Below are positions 32,648 to 41,823 of a stretch of 64,000 bases of DNA, piece after piece. Under the pieces are notes generated by a model. It saw nothing but the letters and a program-made list of their open reading frames with translations, searched no databases and was not told where the DNA came from. The translations under genes and the position numbers were made by a program. Position 1 is the first letter of the stretch, and every line of letters starts with the position of its first letter. The stretch is from Halomonas piscis. Lineage in GTDB: Bacteria > Pseudomonadota > Gammaproteobacteria > Pseudomonadales > Halomonadaceae. The stretch covers positions 1,240,001 to 1,304,000 of the forward strand of contig NZ_CP119391.1 in the NCBI RefSeq assembly GCF_031886125.1, in the 5' to 3' direction.

Positions 32648-34933
32648 ATGCTCACTGCAGACATCATCGACACCCTTGCCGGCGACAGCGGCAACAACGT
32701 GTTCGACGCCACCGAGCTCAACAGCCTCGCATCCGGCGACTCCATCATTGACAACAACCCCAATGATAACGACGTGCTCAACGCCGAGATCAAAACGGCC
32801 AACCTGACCGGCGTGACCATCCAGAACGTCGAGGAGATCAACCTCAACGCTCAGACGCTGGGAGCAACCCAGTTTGATGCGGGCAGCGTCACCCACACCA
32901 ACGTCGGCGGCACCACCATCACCGTGAGCAACCAGCGCGCGGCGTTCGGTGACTTCACCGTTTCCGGCGCGGATGACAACAACGTCACCGCCGGTAACAA
33001 CATCACCAAGCTGACCGTTAACGACCTGACAGGCGGCGTGGTAGACGCCGGCCAAGCCGAGACCGTCACCGTTTCCGGCTCTGGCGATACCGACGGCGCA
33101 GCGAACGTGATTGCCAACGGCGAACTGACGCTGAACGTGTCTGGTTCTGCCACTGGCCTGAACCTCGAAGCTACCGTCGACTCTACCGTTGACCTGACTA
33201 CTGCTAGTGTTACCGACATCGCCGGCTCCGGCGAAGGCGCGCTGACGCTGGAAGGTGATTTTTCTGGCGCCACCAGCGTCACCGGCGTTGATACCGTCGT
33301 TCAGGATACTGACGCATCCGTTAACGCCTCCGAGTGGGAAGTGGGCACCATCGACCTCGCAGCAGCTGACTACAGCGGCTCGCTGACCGTTGCCGACGGC
33401 CAGGACGTGACCATCTCCGAAACGCTTTCCGGCGACGGCTCCGGCGGTACCATCAAGGGCGACGCCAGCAACACCGCTGATACCGTCAACGTCACAAGCG
33501 CGCTGGCAAGCCTGGGCAACCTGACGTTTGCCGACCTCGCCACGGCCAGCATCGAGCTGACCAACGCCGAAGGCGCGGCGCTGGGCACGCTGACCACCGC
33601 GGGTGCTGATACCACCATCACCAGCGCGTCTGACCTGGCGATCGACACGCTGGCCTCCAGCGGTGACGAAGTCACGCTGAACGTAGCAGGCGATGTCAAC
33701 CTGTCTAGCGGCTCCAGTGCAGAAAACCTCGACGCCTCCGGCGTGACCGGCGCACTGCAGAAGAGCACCGACGGCGGTGCTGATGGTGCACAAGAAGCGG
33801 CTGACTTCACCGCTGACAACGTCGTCGTCACCGGCGGCCAGGGCAACAACAACGTCTCCTTCACTGGTGACTCAGGCTCCGAAGATACGGTCGAATACAC
33901 CGGCTTCGCCGGCGACGACACGATCGAGCTGGGCAGCTCCGGCGGCACATCAGCCGTCAGCCTCACCGGCGGCGAGAACACCGTTACCGCAACGGCGCTG
34001 ACTACCGGCACGTTAGCCGTAGCTACCGAAGGCGGCAACACCACCGTTGAGCTGGCTGATCTGACCGACGGCGGCACCGTGGTGTTTGACGCGCTGGGCG
34101 CAGGCAACGACACCATCAGCATCACGTCTGACGATATCGGCACGTCCAACATCATCGGCACCTTCGCCAGCGGCACCAACACCCTGGAGCTGACCGAATC
34201 TGGTAGCGGCAGCGGCTCCGATGTGTCCAAGGCCAACCTGCAGCTGGAAGGCCTGACCGACATCGCACTGGGCAGCGACGCGACGTTTGCGGTTAGCCAG
34301 CTGAGCGGCGAAACGCTGAACGTGTCCAACGTTGCAGACAGCAACAACAACGTGCTGAAAGTCGGCGATGCTGCCGAAACAGCCGCTCAGACCATCGACC
34401 TGTCCGGCCTGACGCTGCAAAATACCGGCGGTATCGAAGATCTGGAAGTGACGGCTAGCGTCACCGGCGGCAGCGGCGATGACACCATCACCGTGGGCAC
34501 CGGCACGTTCGCTGTTAACCAGTCTGAAGGCACCGACAGCTACACCTTCGGCGCAGGCGCAGACACCTACGTGGCTGCTGCTTCTGCCAAGAGCGAAATC
34601 GACGTCATCAGCGGCTTCGATGCCAGCGAAGACAAGATCGACTTCAGCGATGCCTTCTCTGGCGATGGGTTCACCGACCTGACTGAAGGCAACGGTGCCA
34701 TCGAGTTCTCCACGGCGGACTACGCCAACGTAGACGCGGTGCTGGCGACCTTTGCTGCTGAAGGCAACGATCTGGCCACCGGCGCAACCGTGTTCGAGTT
34801 TGACGGCAGCACCTACGTGGTCGGCAGCGCTGATGGTGAATACGGCGCATCTGCTGACACCGTCATCGAGCTGACCGGCGTTGACCTCGGCCTGACGTCT
34901 GCCAACTTCGAGCTGGCTACCAGCGGCACCTAA
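32648..34933 (+). CDS. Second surface-layer/RTX-like protein, N-terminus apparently missing
   Basis: A 761-aa beta-repeat protein of the RsaA-like type I-secreted class. It begins abruptly inside a common internal motif (LTADIIDTLAGDSGNNVFDATELNSL, cut into here), without the anchoring N-terminal domain. The body is Thr/Ser/Gly/Asp-rich; RTX-like units appear late (GGQGNNNVSF, GGSGDDTITVG, GAGADTYV) and the end is typical of a type I signal region (VIELTGVDLGL). No good ribosome-binding site precedes ATG 32648; AAGGAG at about 32599 instead precedes an ATT in the same frame. Probably truncated by island insertion or rearrangement. Confidence 0.75.
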   Translation: MLTADIIDTLAGDSGNNVFDATELNSLASGDSIIDNNPNDNDVLNAEIKTANLTGVTIQNVEEINLNAQTLGATQFDAGSVTHTNVGGTTITVSNQRAAFGDFTVSGADDNNVTAGNNITKLTVNDLTGGVVDAGQAETVTVSGSGDTDGAANVIANGELTLNVSGSATGLNLEATVDSTVDLTTASVTDIAGSGEGALTLEGDFSGATSVTGVDTVVQDTDASVNASEWEVGTIDLAAADYSGSLTVADGQDVTISETLSGDGSGGTIKGDASNTADTVNVTSALASLGNLTFADLATASIELTNAEGAALGTLTTAGADTTITSASDLAIDTLASSGDEVTLNVAGDVNLSSGSSAENLDASGVTGALQKSTDGGADGAQEAADFTADNVVVTGGQGNNNVSFTGDSGSEDTVEYTGFAGDDTIELGSSGGTSAVSLTGGENTVTATALTTGTLAVATEGGNTTVELADLTDGGTVVFDALGAGNDTISITSDDIGTSNIIGTFASGTNTLELTESGSGSGSDVSKANLQLEGLTDIALGSDATFAVSQLSGETLNVSNVADSNNNVLKVGDAAETAAQTIDLSGLTLQNTGGIEDLEVTASVTGGSGDDTITVGTGTFAVNQSEGTDSYTFGAGADTYVAAASAKSEIDVISGFDASEDKIDFSDAFSGDGFTDLTEGNGAIEFSTADYANVDAVLATFAAEGNDLATGATVFEFDGSTYVVGSADGEYGASADTVIELTGVDLGLTSANFELATSGT

Positions 34934-34992
34934 TCCCTCTCTCTGAGTTGGATGCCGGCGCATGAATTAACCATGCGTAACGGATAAAGCCT

Positions 34993-35017
34993 CAAACCCC
35001 CGCCTCGGCGGGGGTTT
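34993..35017 (+). terminator. Rho-independent terminator after the second surface-layer-like gene
   Basis: AAACCCCCGCC and GGCGGGGGTTT arms with a two-base loop, followed by a T-run. Almost the same hairpin as at 15175. Confidence 0.9.
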
Positions 35018-35027
35018 TTTTATGGCC

Positions 35028-35090
35028 TCTAGGTTGCCCCGGCAGGCCTTTGGCCTGCGTCGCGCACTGAAGTGCGTTTCTGTGGCAATC
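35028..35090. repeat. Isolated REP-like hairpins
   Basis: GCAGGCC/GGCCTGC followed by CGCACT/AGTGCG stems. The first resembles part of the repeat units at 54.5-57.7 kb. The rest of the 314-base gap 34934-35247 shows only the terminator. Confidence 0.45.
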
Positions 35091-35247
35091 TGTGCATGGT
35101 GTCGGTGGCGTTGCGCCGCTGCGCTCGCTATCCTTGCGCTTTGTTTTTCTCCGCCTTTGCAAGGATGTGTCATGCCTTTGTGGATAGCGTTATCCCGCCC
35201 CTGGCGCTGCGGCCGATGCCGGCCGTGCCGTAGCCCGAGCCGTCGTC

Positions 35248-36435
35248 TTGATTGAGCGTGGGCGTCAGTGGGGCTGGGCGGCGGGTGCCGTGGCCGTGGC
35301 GCTGCTGGCGGTGTGGCTGCGGGCCAGCCCGGCGCTGTTTATCCACGGCGCCAGCGGTCTGATTGACTGGAACTATACCCAGCTTCTGTTCCGCTATGAT
35401 GCCGGCTTTATCAAGCGTGGCCTGCTGGGCACGCTGCTTGGGTGGCTGCCCGGCACGCTGGACTACGCCACGGCAAGCCGGGTGGCCTATGCGCTGCTGG
35501 GCGTGCTCGCCGTGGCGTTTTTGCTGCCGTTTGTGCGGGTGTGGCGCGCAGCCGAAGGGCGAGCGGGGGCGCTGTGGCTGCTGCTGCTGGCGGTAACGTC
35601 GCCGGCCACCCTTGGTCACTTTGCCCGGGACGTAGGGCGCACGGATGCCGTGGTGCTGGCGCTCGCTATAGCGCTGCTGCTGGGGCTTGGCCGCTTGGGC
35701 GGTGCCCGGCGCGGCGCGGCGGCGGCGCTGGTGCTGAGCGTTAACGGCGCGGCCATACTCATTCACGAGGCGGCATTTTTCATGGTGGTGCCGCTGACTC
35801 TGGCCTTTTGGCACTATCGCGATGCAGCCCGCGCGGCGCTGGCATGGCAGGGGGCGTGCCTGGCAGCGTTGACGGCGCTGACGTATCTGGTGTCGACCCG
35901 GGGCGGGTTTGACGCCGTGCCGCTGGCCGAGCGCTTTGCCGAGCTACAGAGCGCTTATGGGGCGCATGTAGATAAGGGTTCGCTCAGCGTTTTGTACCAC
36001 ACGGGCCTTGCCGAAAACGTGCGCCATACGCTGGCAGAAGGGTTTCGTCCGGCGCGGCTGGCGCACCATGCGGTGCTGTTAGCCGCGCTGTTGCCGTTTG
36101 GCTATGTGGCGGTGCGGGTGCTGGCGGCGGTGCGCCGAGACATGAGCGTACGGGCCTGGCTGCTGCTGGCAGCGGCGTTTTCACCGCTGGCGCTGTATCC
36201 GCTAGGGCATGATCATTTTCGCTGGTGGTCGCTTGCTATCACCAACGCGCTGGTGGCGTTTGCCCTGCTGTGCCGGGCCGAGGGAGCGGTCGCTGAGCGG
36301 GCGCTGGCCTGCCTGGAAGCCAGCCGGCGCTGGGTTTGGGCTGCGCTGCTGCTGGCGCTGGTCACCGGCCCGCTTGGGGTGGTGACCAGCGTGGATGTGG
36401 CCGCCGCACTGCCCTGGCTGGAAACGCTGCGTTAG
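35248..36435 (+). CDS. Polytopic membrane protein of unknown function
   Basis: A 395-aa protein with about ten hydrophobic segments. A conserved-looking periplasmic stretch after the first helix reads DWNYTQLLFRYDAGFIKRGLLGTLLGWLPG, a feature I associate with large families of uncharacterised glycan-related membrane proteins. The frame begins with TTG at 35248; no good ribosome-binding site was noticed. Its stop overlaps the stop of the converging AftB-like gene by four bases. Context suggests a role in surface glycan assembly, but no catalytic motif was identified. Confidence 0.7.
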   Translation: MIERGRQWGWAAGAVAVALLAVWLRASPALFIHGASGLIDWNYTQLLFRYDAGFIKRGLLGTLLGWLPGTLDYATASRVAYALLGVLAVAFLLPFVRVWRAAEGRAGALWLLLLAVTSPATLGHFARDVGRTDAVVLALAIALLLGLGRLGGARRGAAAALVLSVNGAAILIHEAAFFMVVPLTLAFWHYRDAARAALAWQGACLAALTALTYLVSTRGGFDAVPLAERFAELQSAYGAHVDKGSLSVLYHTGLAENVRHTLAEGFRPARLAHHAVLLAALLPFGYVAVRVLAAVRRDMSVRAWLLLAAAFSPLALYPLGHDHFRWWSLAITNALVAFALLCRAEGAVAERALACLEASRRWVWAALLLALVTGPLGVVTSVDVAAALPWLETLR

Positions 36436-38108
36436 CGGGTAAACACGCCGCGAAAGTCTGCCGTGTGCTTCATGTCAAGATAGCTGCGTCGGGCCTCGGG
36501 GGTGAAGCTGTGGCCCAGTGCGCGCAAGAAGTCGTCCACCGCCAGCCGGCCGCTCCGCTTGACCAGATACAGATGATCGTGCCCGGCGTAGTAGCGCACG
36601 GCAAACACTCGGTAGGCGTCGGGGTGCTGCTCCAGGTGGGCGAGTACCGCCAGCGGCGCGCGGGACACGCCATAGTTGACGTCCTGCCAGTGTGCGCCGT
36701 GGCGCTTGCCGGCCAGCGCCCGGGCGGGGGTCAGTTCGCAGATGTCTTGCTGGCACATGCTGTCGTAGTGGGCCATACCGGCGGTATGGGTAAAGATCAG
36801 GTCGGGGTCGAGCCGCTGCAGATAGCCGGGCGATACCTTGTGGCGCGCGGTGTGGGCGGTGTTGAGCCCGACCAGGTCGTATTTCTTGCCCTGGGCCCAG
36901 TAGGCAAAGCGCCCGGCTTCCGTCAGGGCGATGGTGGTGTCCGGGGGCAGGTAGCGGTCCAGATAATAGGAGAAGTAGTAGATATATTCATTGCCCTGCA
37001 GCGCACGGATAATCCGTGCCCCGCTGGAGGCCTGCTGGGCGGTGGCAGCCAGTGCCAGCACGGCAAGGCCGACGATGGCCGCCCGGCGCAGCAGCGTGGG
37101 ACGCACGCGGTGAGCCAGGGCCTGGGGGAGCAGCGCGGCCCACATGATGAGCACGATTGTCCCCGGTGCCTGAAACCGAAAGGCGGCGTTCTGGCTTTGG
37201 GTGGCAAAGGCAAAGGCCAGCAGCAGGACCAGCATCGGCACCGCGGCGGCCAGCATGCGGCCGCGGCGGGGGTGCAGGGCCAGTGCAGCCAGCGCCAGCC
37301 CTGTTAGCAGCCGGTTGCTCCATAGCCAGTCCAGATGCGGGCCAAGCCCCGGTAGGCTTTCCACCGATGTGCTCTTGACGTATAGCGGCAGCGGCAGCAG
37401 CTGGCCAAAGTAGGCGTAGCGCCAGCCAAAGTAGGCAAGCCCCACGGCAGCGCAAGCCAGCGCAGCGGCCAGGTAGGGTTTGAGCTCGCGCTGGCGCCAG
37501 GCGATAACGGCGCCCAGCAGCGTGGCCGTGACGCCCATCAGCACGCCGTCCGGGCGCAGCAGCCCAAGAACAATGCCCACCGCCGGTATCAGCCATGTCC
37601 GCCGGCTGGGAGCGGCATATAGCAGGCAAAACAGGGCGGCGGTCAGCGCGCCATATAGTGCGGTACTGAACCCGGCCAGCGCGGCCTGAGCGATCTGGGA
37701 AGACAGCATGTAGAGCGTCACCAGCACGCCGGCCAGAAGGTAATGGTACCCCCGGTCGGCGGGGGCCAGCAGGCGCATGGCCAGCCAAACGATGCCGGCA
37801 AGCCCCAGGCCGTTGAGCAGCCCGGCGGCCTGGGCGACGTCAAGCCCCAGGTAGCGAGCGCCGGCAAGCATGATCATCCAGAGAAAGTCCGTTGCGCCTT
37901 CTGCCGGCGGGCCGCCGGGGAAGTAGGCGATGCCGTTGCCGTGAGCCAGGCTTTCGGCGTAGATGTACAGGATATAGGCGTCTTCGTGCAGGTGGCCGGT
38001 GGTCAACAGGTACTGCGTTAGCCCCCAGTAGGCCACCATGGCGACAACGGGAAATAGCCAGGCCGGTAGGCGCGGCGGATTATTCGGCGGAGTGTGTTCC
38101 AGAGACAT
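36432..38108 (-). CDS. AftB-like membrane glycosyltransferase (GT-C fold), putative arabinofuranosyltransferase
   Basis: A 558-aa GT-C-type protein with about ten membrane helices and a soluble C-terminal domain. The first periplasmic loop has the acidic motif HEDAYILYIYAESLAHGNG followed by GGPPAEGATDFLW. This resembles mycobacterial AftB and polyprenyl-phosphate-sugar-dependent transferases that use decaprenyl-phospho-arabinose. It is the last gene of the six-gene minus-strand operon and overlaps the HAD phosphatase end. Start is either 38108 or 38144. The acceptor (surface protein, pilin or lipopolysaccharide) cannot be told from sequence. Confidence 0.72.
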   Translation of the reverse strand: MSLEHTPPNNPPRLPAWLFPVVAMVAYWGLTQYLLTTGHLHEDAYILYIYAESLAHGNGIAYFPGGPPAEGATDFLWMIMLAGARYLGLDVAQAAGLLNGLGLAGIVWLAMRLLAPADRGYHYLLAGVLVTLYMLSSQIAQAALAGFSTALYGALTAALFCLLYAAPSRRTWLIPAVGIVLGLLRPDGVLMGVTATLLGAVIAWRQRELKPYLAAALACAAVGLAYFGWRYAYFGQLLPLPLYVKSTSVESLPGLGPHLDWLWSNRLLTGLALAALALHPRRGRMLAAAVPMLVLLLAFAFATQSQNAAFRFQAPGTIVLIMWAALLPQALAHRVRPTLLRRAAIVGLAVLALAATAQQASSGARIIRALQGNEYIYYFSYYLDRYLPPDTTIALTEAGRFAYWAQGKKYDLVGLNTAHTARHKVSPGYLQRLDPDLIFTHTAGMAHYDSMCQQDICELTPARALAGKRHGAHWQDVNYGVSRAPLAVLAHLEQHPDAYRVFAVRYYAGHDHLYLVKRSGRLAVDDFLRALGHSFTPEARRSYLDMKHTADFRGVFTR

Positions 38109-38784
38109 GAGCAATTCGCTGCCAGCAGTGGGGTGAAAAGACATCGGCCGAATCGGCGTCGGGCGGCGGCCGGCGGCGCTTGCGCCGCATCAGCCCGGTC
38201 TCTACCAGTTGCAGCATGGGCAGGTCGCCTTCGGTATCGCCATAGGCGTAGGTGGTGGCCGGGGCGGCCCGGGCCACCAGCGGCGCGATGCGGCGGGCCT
38301 TTTCGGCACCGTGGCAGTTGCGCCCGGCCAGCCGCCCGGTGACCCGGCCGTGAGCGGTTTGGGCCAGCGAGCTGCATATCACCCGGGAAAATCCCGCCTG
38401 AGCCGCCCAGGGGGCGAGGTAGATATCCAGCGAGGCACTGACCAGCACGCATTCATGCCCCCGGGCCTGGTGCCAGTCAAGCTGTGCCATGCCGCTGGGG
38501 CAGAGCATGGCGGGGATGGCCTCGGCGGCAAAGCGGCGGCCGCATGCCTGCAGTTCGGCCATGGCATGACCGGCGAGATAGCGCTTGAGCACGATCTGCT
38601 TGGCGATGTCGTTGCGCAAAAGCCCCGCGGCATAGGCTCCCAGCACCGGCGACAGCCAGGCCAGCCTGGCGTAGTAGGCCGGCGCGCCGACGGCAAAGCG
38701 CAAAAACGGCATCAGCGTATCGCCCCAGGTCAGGGTGCCGTCAAAGTCAAAAAAGGCCACAGGTTGCGGGGGCGCCTGGTTCAT
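38080..38784 (-). CDS. HAD-IB family phosphatase
   Basis: A 234-aa hydrolase. HAD motif I is FFDFDGTLTWGD (nucleophile Asp and acid Asp), motif II is VSASLD, and motif IV is YGDTEGDLPML. In the pathway model it would remove the 5-phosphate from decaprenyl-phosphoryl-5-phosphoribose before the epimerisation step; mycobacteria are thought to use a different phosphatase class here. Start 38784 overlaps the SDR stop by four bases (ATGA). The pathway role is inferred from operon position. Confidence 0.85.
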   Translation of the reverse strand: MNQAPPQPVAFFDFDGTLTWGDTLMPFLRFAVGAPAYYARLAWLSPVLGAYAAGLLRNDIAKQIVLKRYLAGHAMAELQACGRRFAAEAIPAMLCPSGMAQLDWHQARGHECVLVSASLDIYLAPWAAQAGFSRVICSSLAQTAHGRVTGRLAGRNCHGAEKARRIAPLVARAAPATTYAYGDTEGDLPMLQLVETGLMRRKRRRPPPDADSADVFSPHCWQRIAHVSGTHSAE

Positions 38785-39563
38785 AGTGACAGCCGCTTGA
38801 ACAGCGTCTCGGGAATATGGCGAATAATCAGCATGATGGGATGCCAGAACCATGGCAGGTAAACCACGCTTTTGCCCCGCTGCATGGCGCTGACGATGCC
38901 GCGGGCAACCTGCTCGGGGGTGGCCCAGAGCGGGCCGCCCTTGTTGATGTCTGCGGTCATGGGGGTGTCCACAAAGCCGGGCTTGACGGTCACCACGGCC
39001 ACGCCGGCACCGGCTAGCCGGTTACGCAGCCCCTGCAAGAATACCGAGACCATGCCCTTGGCGGCACCGTAGACGTAGTTGCTCTGGCGGCCGCGGTCGC
39101 CGGCGACCGAGCTTATCACGGCCAGCACGCCGTGGCGGCTGGCTTCCATGCGGTTGGCCAGGTGCGTCAGCAGGCTGACGGTGCTGAGCGCGTTGGTCTG
39201 GCACTGGGCCAGGGTCAGGTCGGCATTGCCCTGGCAGGCGGCCTGGTCGGGCAGCGAGCCGTGGGCGATGAGCGCGGCGTCAAGGCTGCCCAGATGGGCT
39301 TCGGCGGCGTCGATCAGGGCGCCGTGGCCGTCGGTGTGATTCAGGTCTGCGTGGCAGCCGTCAATTCGCCGGGCGTCGCCGGCGCGGACGCGCAGGTCGT
39401 CCAGCAGGGCCTGTAGCTTGTCGGGGTCGCGGCCTATGCAGTAAAGCGAGGCTCCGTGCGCAACCAGTTGTCGGGCGGTCTGCTCGGCAATGGCTGAGGT
39501 TGCGCCAAAAATCACCACGCGCCGTAACGGCCGGGCAGATGCGGTAAACGAAAGCAGGCTCAT
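38781..39563 (-). CDS. dprE2: DprE2-like short-chain dehydrogenase
   Basis: A 260-aa SDR. NAD-binding motif FGATSAIAEQ near the N-terminus, catalytic SSVAG...YVYGAAKG (Ser, Tyr-x-x-x-Lys), and a C-terminus ending RHIPETLFKRLSL that closely parallels the end of mycobacterial DprE2 as I recall it. DprE2 reduces the 2-keto intermediate to decaprenyl-phosphoryl-arabinose. Start 39563 overlaps the DprE1-like stop (ATGA), so the two subunits of the epimerase are coupled. Assignment is strong because both partners are adjacent. Confidence 0.85.
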   Translation of the reverse strand: MSLLSFTASARPLRRVVIFGATSAIAEQTARQLVAHGASLYCIGRDPDKLQALLDDLRVRAGDARRIDGCHADLNHTDGHGALIDAAEAHLGSLDAALIAHGSLPDQAACQGNADLTLAQCQTNALSTVSLLTHLANRMEASRHGVLAVISSVAGDRGRQSNYVYGAAKGMVSVFLQGLRNRLAGAGVAVVTVKPGFVDTPMTADINKGGPLWATPEQVARGIVSAMQRGKSVVYLPWFWHPIMLIIRHIPETLFKRLSL

Positions 39564-40858
39564 GGGGTGACTCGCTGCCAGAAACGGGAAGAAAAGTCGG
39601 GGTCGATAAAGCGGCTGAACGCCTCCCACTCGGGGAAGCCGGACTGAAACAGGTGGGCCGGCATGCGCGCATCCTTGGCCGGGTACAGTGCGCCGCCTGC
39701 CGCGCTGACAATCGCGTCCAGGTCAGCCAGCAGCCGCTGAGTATCGCGGCCGCGGTTGGGGAAGTCCAGCGCCAGGGTGGTGCCCGGCCGGCAGAACGAC
39801 AGCATGCCCGGGGCCGGCGCATGGCCCAGGGTCTTGAGCACGGCCAGAAAGGAGCCGTCGCCGCGCCGCGCTACGGCGTCTAGCAGGGCGGCTATGGCAT
39901 CTTCGGCACTTTCGGGCGGGATGACGCACTGGTACTGATAAAAGCCGCGCCGGCCGTAGATGCGGTTCCAGCGCTGAATGGCGTCCAGCGGGTAGAAAAA
40001 CGGCACGTAGTGGCCAAGGGTGCCGCCGGGGTGGGTCGGCTGACGGTAGTAAAGCGCGTTGAAGGCGCGCAGGCTCAAGCCGTTGACCAGCGAAAACGGC
40101 GGGTCGAACGGTATGCGCCGGCGACGCTCGTGAAACTGGGGGAGGCGGGGTTGAGGGGCGGCATGGCGTCCGGCCATCAGCAAGCCGCGCCCTCGTGCCC
40201 GGCCCCGTGCCAGGCAGTCAATCCAGGCGACGGTGTAGGGCCAGTCTGCCTCGGCCTGACGGCTGAGCGGCCAGAAAGCGTCCAGGTTGCCAAAGCGCCA
40301 GGATGCGGTGTGCAACCAGGGGTTGTGTATGGGCAGAAGGGCAAGCTGTACTTCGAGAATCAGCCCGGTCAGCCCCAGCCCGCCCACGGTGGCGGCAAAC
40401 CAGCCGTCGTCGTCGGGGCGGCAGTGAAGCACGCTGCCGTCGCTGCGCGCCAGCGTGAGCGCGTGAACGTGGTGGCCAAAGCTGCCGGCCACGTGGTGAT
40501 TCTTGCCGTGGACATCGTTGGCTACGGCACCGCCGACGGTGGCAAGGCGGGTACCCGGGGTGCAGGGCAGGAACCACCCGCAGGGCACCGTCAGCGCCAG
40601 CACCTCGGCCAGGGTGGTGCCGGCTTCGCAGCGCAGCAGGCCGCGTTCGGCGTCAAACTCGATGAAGCGATCCAGCCCCCGGGTCAGCAGCAGGGTGCCG
40701 CGCTCGGTCAGGCAGACGTCGCCGTAGCTGCGGCCGTTGCCGTGGGCCAGCAGCGGGCGCGGCAGCCGGGCCGGCAGCCCGGCGTGGCGCTGGGTCAGGG
40801 CGTGGGTGGCGTCCGGCGTCACCCGGGGCAGGCGGTTCCAGGAGCCGGGGGCATTCAT
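39560..40858 (-). CDS. dprE1: DprE1-like FAD-dependent oxidase (decaprenyl-phosphoryl-ribose 2-oxidase)
   Basis: A 432-aa FAD-linked oxidase of the VAO type. The FAD-binding part has AHGNGRSYGDVCL and PGTRLATVGGAVANDVHGKNHH; the C-terminal part has FLAVLKTLG, LALDFPNRG and GGALYPAKDARM, matching the mycobacterial enzyme pattern. The position equivalent to its inhibitor-reactive cysteine (Cys387 in M. tuberculosis, in ...CVDFP) is here Ala, near residue 363 (alignment by eye). The start at 40858 overlaps the preceding stop; a longer open frame upstream is not needed. Confidence 0.88.
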   Translation of the reverse strand: MNAPGSWNRLPRVTPDATHALTQRHAGLPARLPRPLLAHGNGRSYGDVCLTERGTLLLTRGLDRFIEFDAERGLLRCEAGTTLAEVLALTVPCGWFLPCTPGTRLATVGGAVANDVHGKNHHVAGSFGHHVHALTLARSDGSVLHCRPDDDGWFAATVGGLGLTGLILEVQLALLPIHNPWLHTASWRFGNLDAFWPLSRQAEADWPYTVAWIDCLARGRARGRGLLMAGRHAAPQPRLPQFHERRRRIPFDPPFSLVNGLSLRAFNALYYRQPTHPGGTLGHYVPFFYPLDAIQRWNRIYGRRGFYQYQCVIPPESAEDAIAALLDAVARRGDGSFLAVLKTLGHAPAPGMLSFCRPGTTLALDFPNRGRDTQRLLADLDAIVSAAGGALYPAKDARMPAHLFQSGFPEWEAFSRFIDPDFSSRFWQRVTP

Positions 40859-41823
40859 GAGGCGGGCTCCGTCAGGCGTTTCTCGAGGCGGCTGCCCATC
40901 AGGCAGCCAAGGCCAATGGCCACGGCAAACCACAGGGTGGCTAAACGTGTAAAAACGGTGGCGGCCACTGCCGCAGCGGGGGGCATGCCGGCCACGGTGA
41001 GCAGCGAGACCATGACCGCCTCGGCGCTGCCCAGTCCGCCGGGCAGGAAGCTTAACGCGCCGGCCAGCATGGCCAGCGCGTAGATAAAGCAGGCAAGGCC
41101 CAGCGACACGTCGGCGCCCAGCCAGCCCAGCACCCAGTGAAAGGCCAGGGCTTCGGCACCCCAGGCGACCAGGCCAAGCAGGGTGGCCTGTGCCAGCATG
41201 GCCGGCTGGTGGCAGCGCCGCGCCCGCAGGAGAACATCGCTGGCGTGGCTCAGTAGCGTCATCAGTCGGCCGCGGCGGCGTGCGGCAAAGCGGTAAAGCG
41301 CGGCCGGCAGGGCCTTGCTTGTCAGGCAGCCAAGCGCCAGCAGAAGGCTCGCGGCACCGGCCAGTACCAGCCCGTGGGCCTGTGGGTATTGCGCCAGCCC
41401 GAACAGCGTGAGCATGAGCACGGCCAGCAGGTCCGACAGGCGTTCGCTGATAAAGGCGGCGAAGGTGGCCGGGTAGGGAACGCCATGGGGCTTGAGCAGC
41501 ACGCCGCGAAACGCCTCGCCGGCCTTGCCCGGGGTGGTAGTGAGGGCGAAGCCGCCGAGGTAAATGCGCAGGCTGGCAGGCCAGGTCACGGCGTGCCCCA
41601 GCTGTTTCAGATACCGCTGCCAGCGCACGAAGCGCAGGCCGTAGTTGACCAGCGATAGCCCCAGTGCTGCGCCGGTGCCGGCAAGGCCAATCTGCCCGAA
41701 GGCAGCGGTGACGTCGTGCCAGCCGCTCCAGAAGGCAACGCCCAGGTAGCCTGCCGCCGCCACGCCGATGGAGAGTACCAGGGCGCGCAGCGGCCAGCCG
41801 CGGGTGACGGTACGGCGGGTCAT
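40855..41823 (-). CDS. Flippase-like membrane protein (lysylphosphatidylglycerol synthase TM/UPF0104 family)
   Basis: A 322-aa polytopic protein with about seven to eight helices. The family signatures are LRIYLGGFALTTTPGKAGEAFRG and AGALSFLPGGLGSAEAVM. Members include the membrane half of MprF and proteins in glycolipid loci; a lipid-flipping role is often suggested. Start 41823 overlaps the UbiA-like stop as ATGA. In this operon it could move lipid-linked arabinose across the membrane, which is an inference. Confidence 0.82.
   Translation of the reverse strand: MTRRTVTRGWPLRALVLSIGVAAAGYLGVAFWSGWHDVTAAFGQIGLAGTGAALGLSLVNYGLRFVRWQRYLKQLGHAVTWPASLRIYLGGFALTTTPGKAGEAFRGVLLKPHGVPYPATFAAFISERLSDLLAVLMLTLFGLAQYPQAHGLVLAGAASLLLALGCLTSKALPAALYRFAARRRGRLMTLLSHASDVLLRARRCHQPAMLAQATLLGLVAWGAEALAFHWVLGWLGADVSLGLACFIYALAMLAGALSFLPGGLGSAEAVMVSLLTVAGMPPAAAVAATVFTRLATLWFAVAIGLGCLMGSRLEKRLTEPAS

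Noticed and set aside
40010..41083. Plus-strand 357-codon frame opposite DprE1 and the flippase-like gene
   Set aside because: The minus-strand genes have clear motifs and coupled starts; the plus frame is low-complexity Ala/Gly/Gln.
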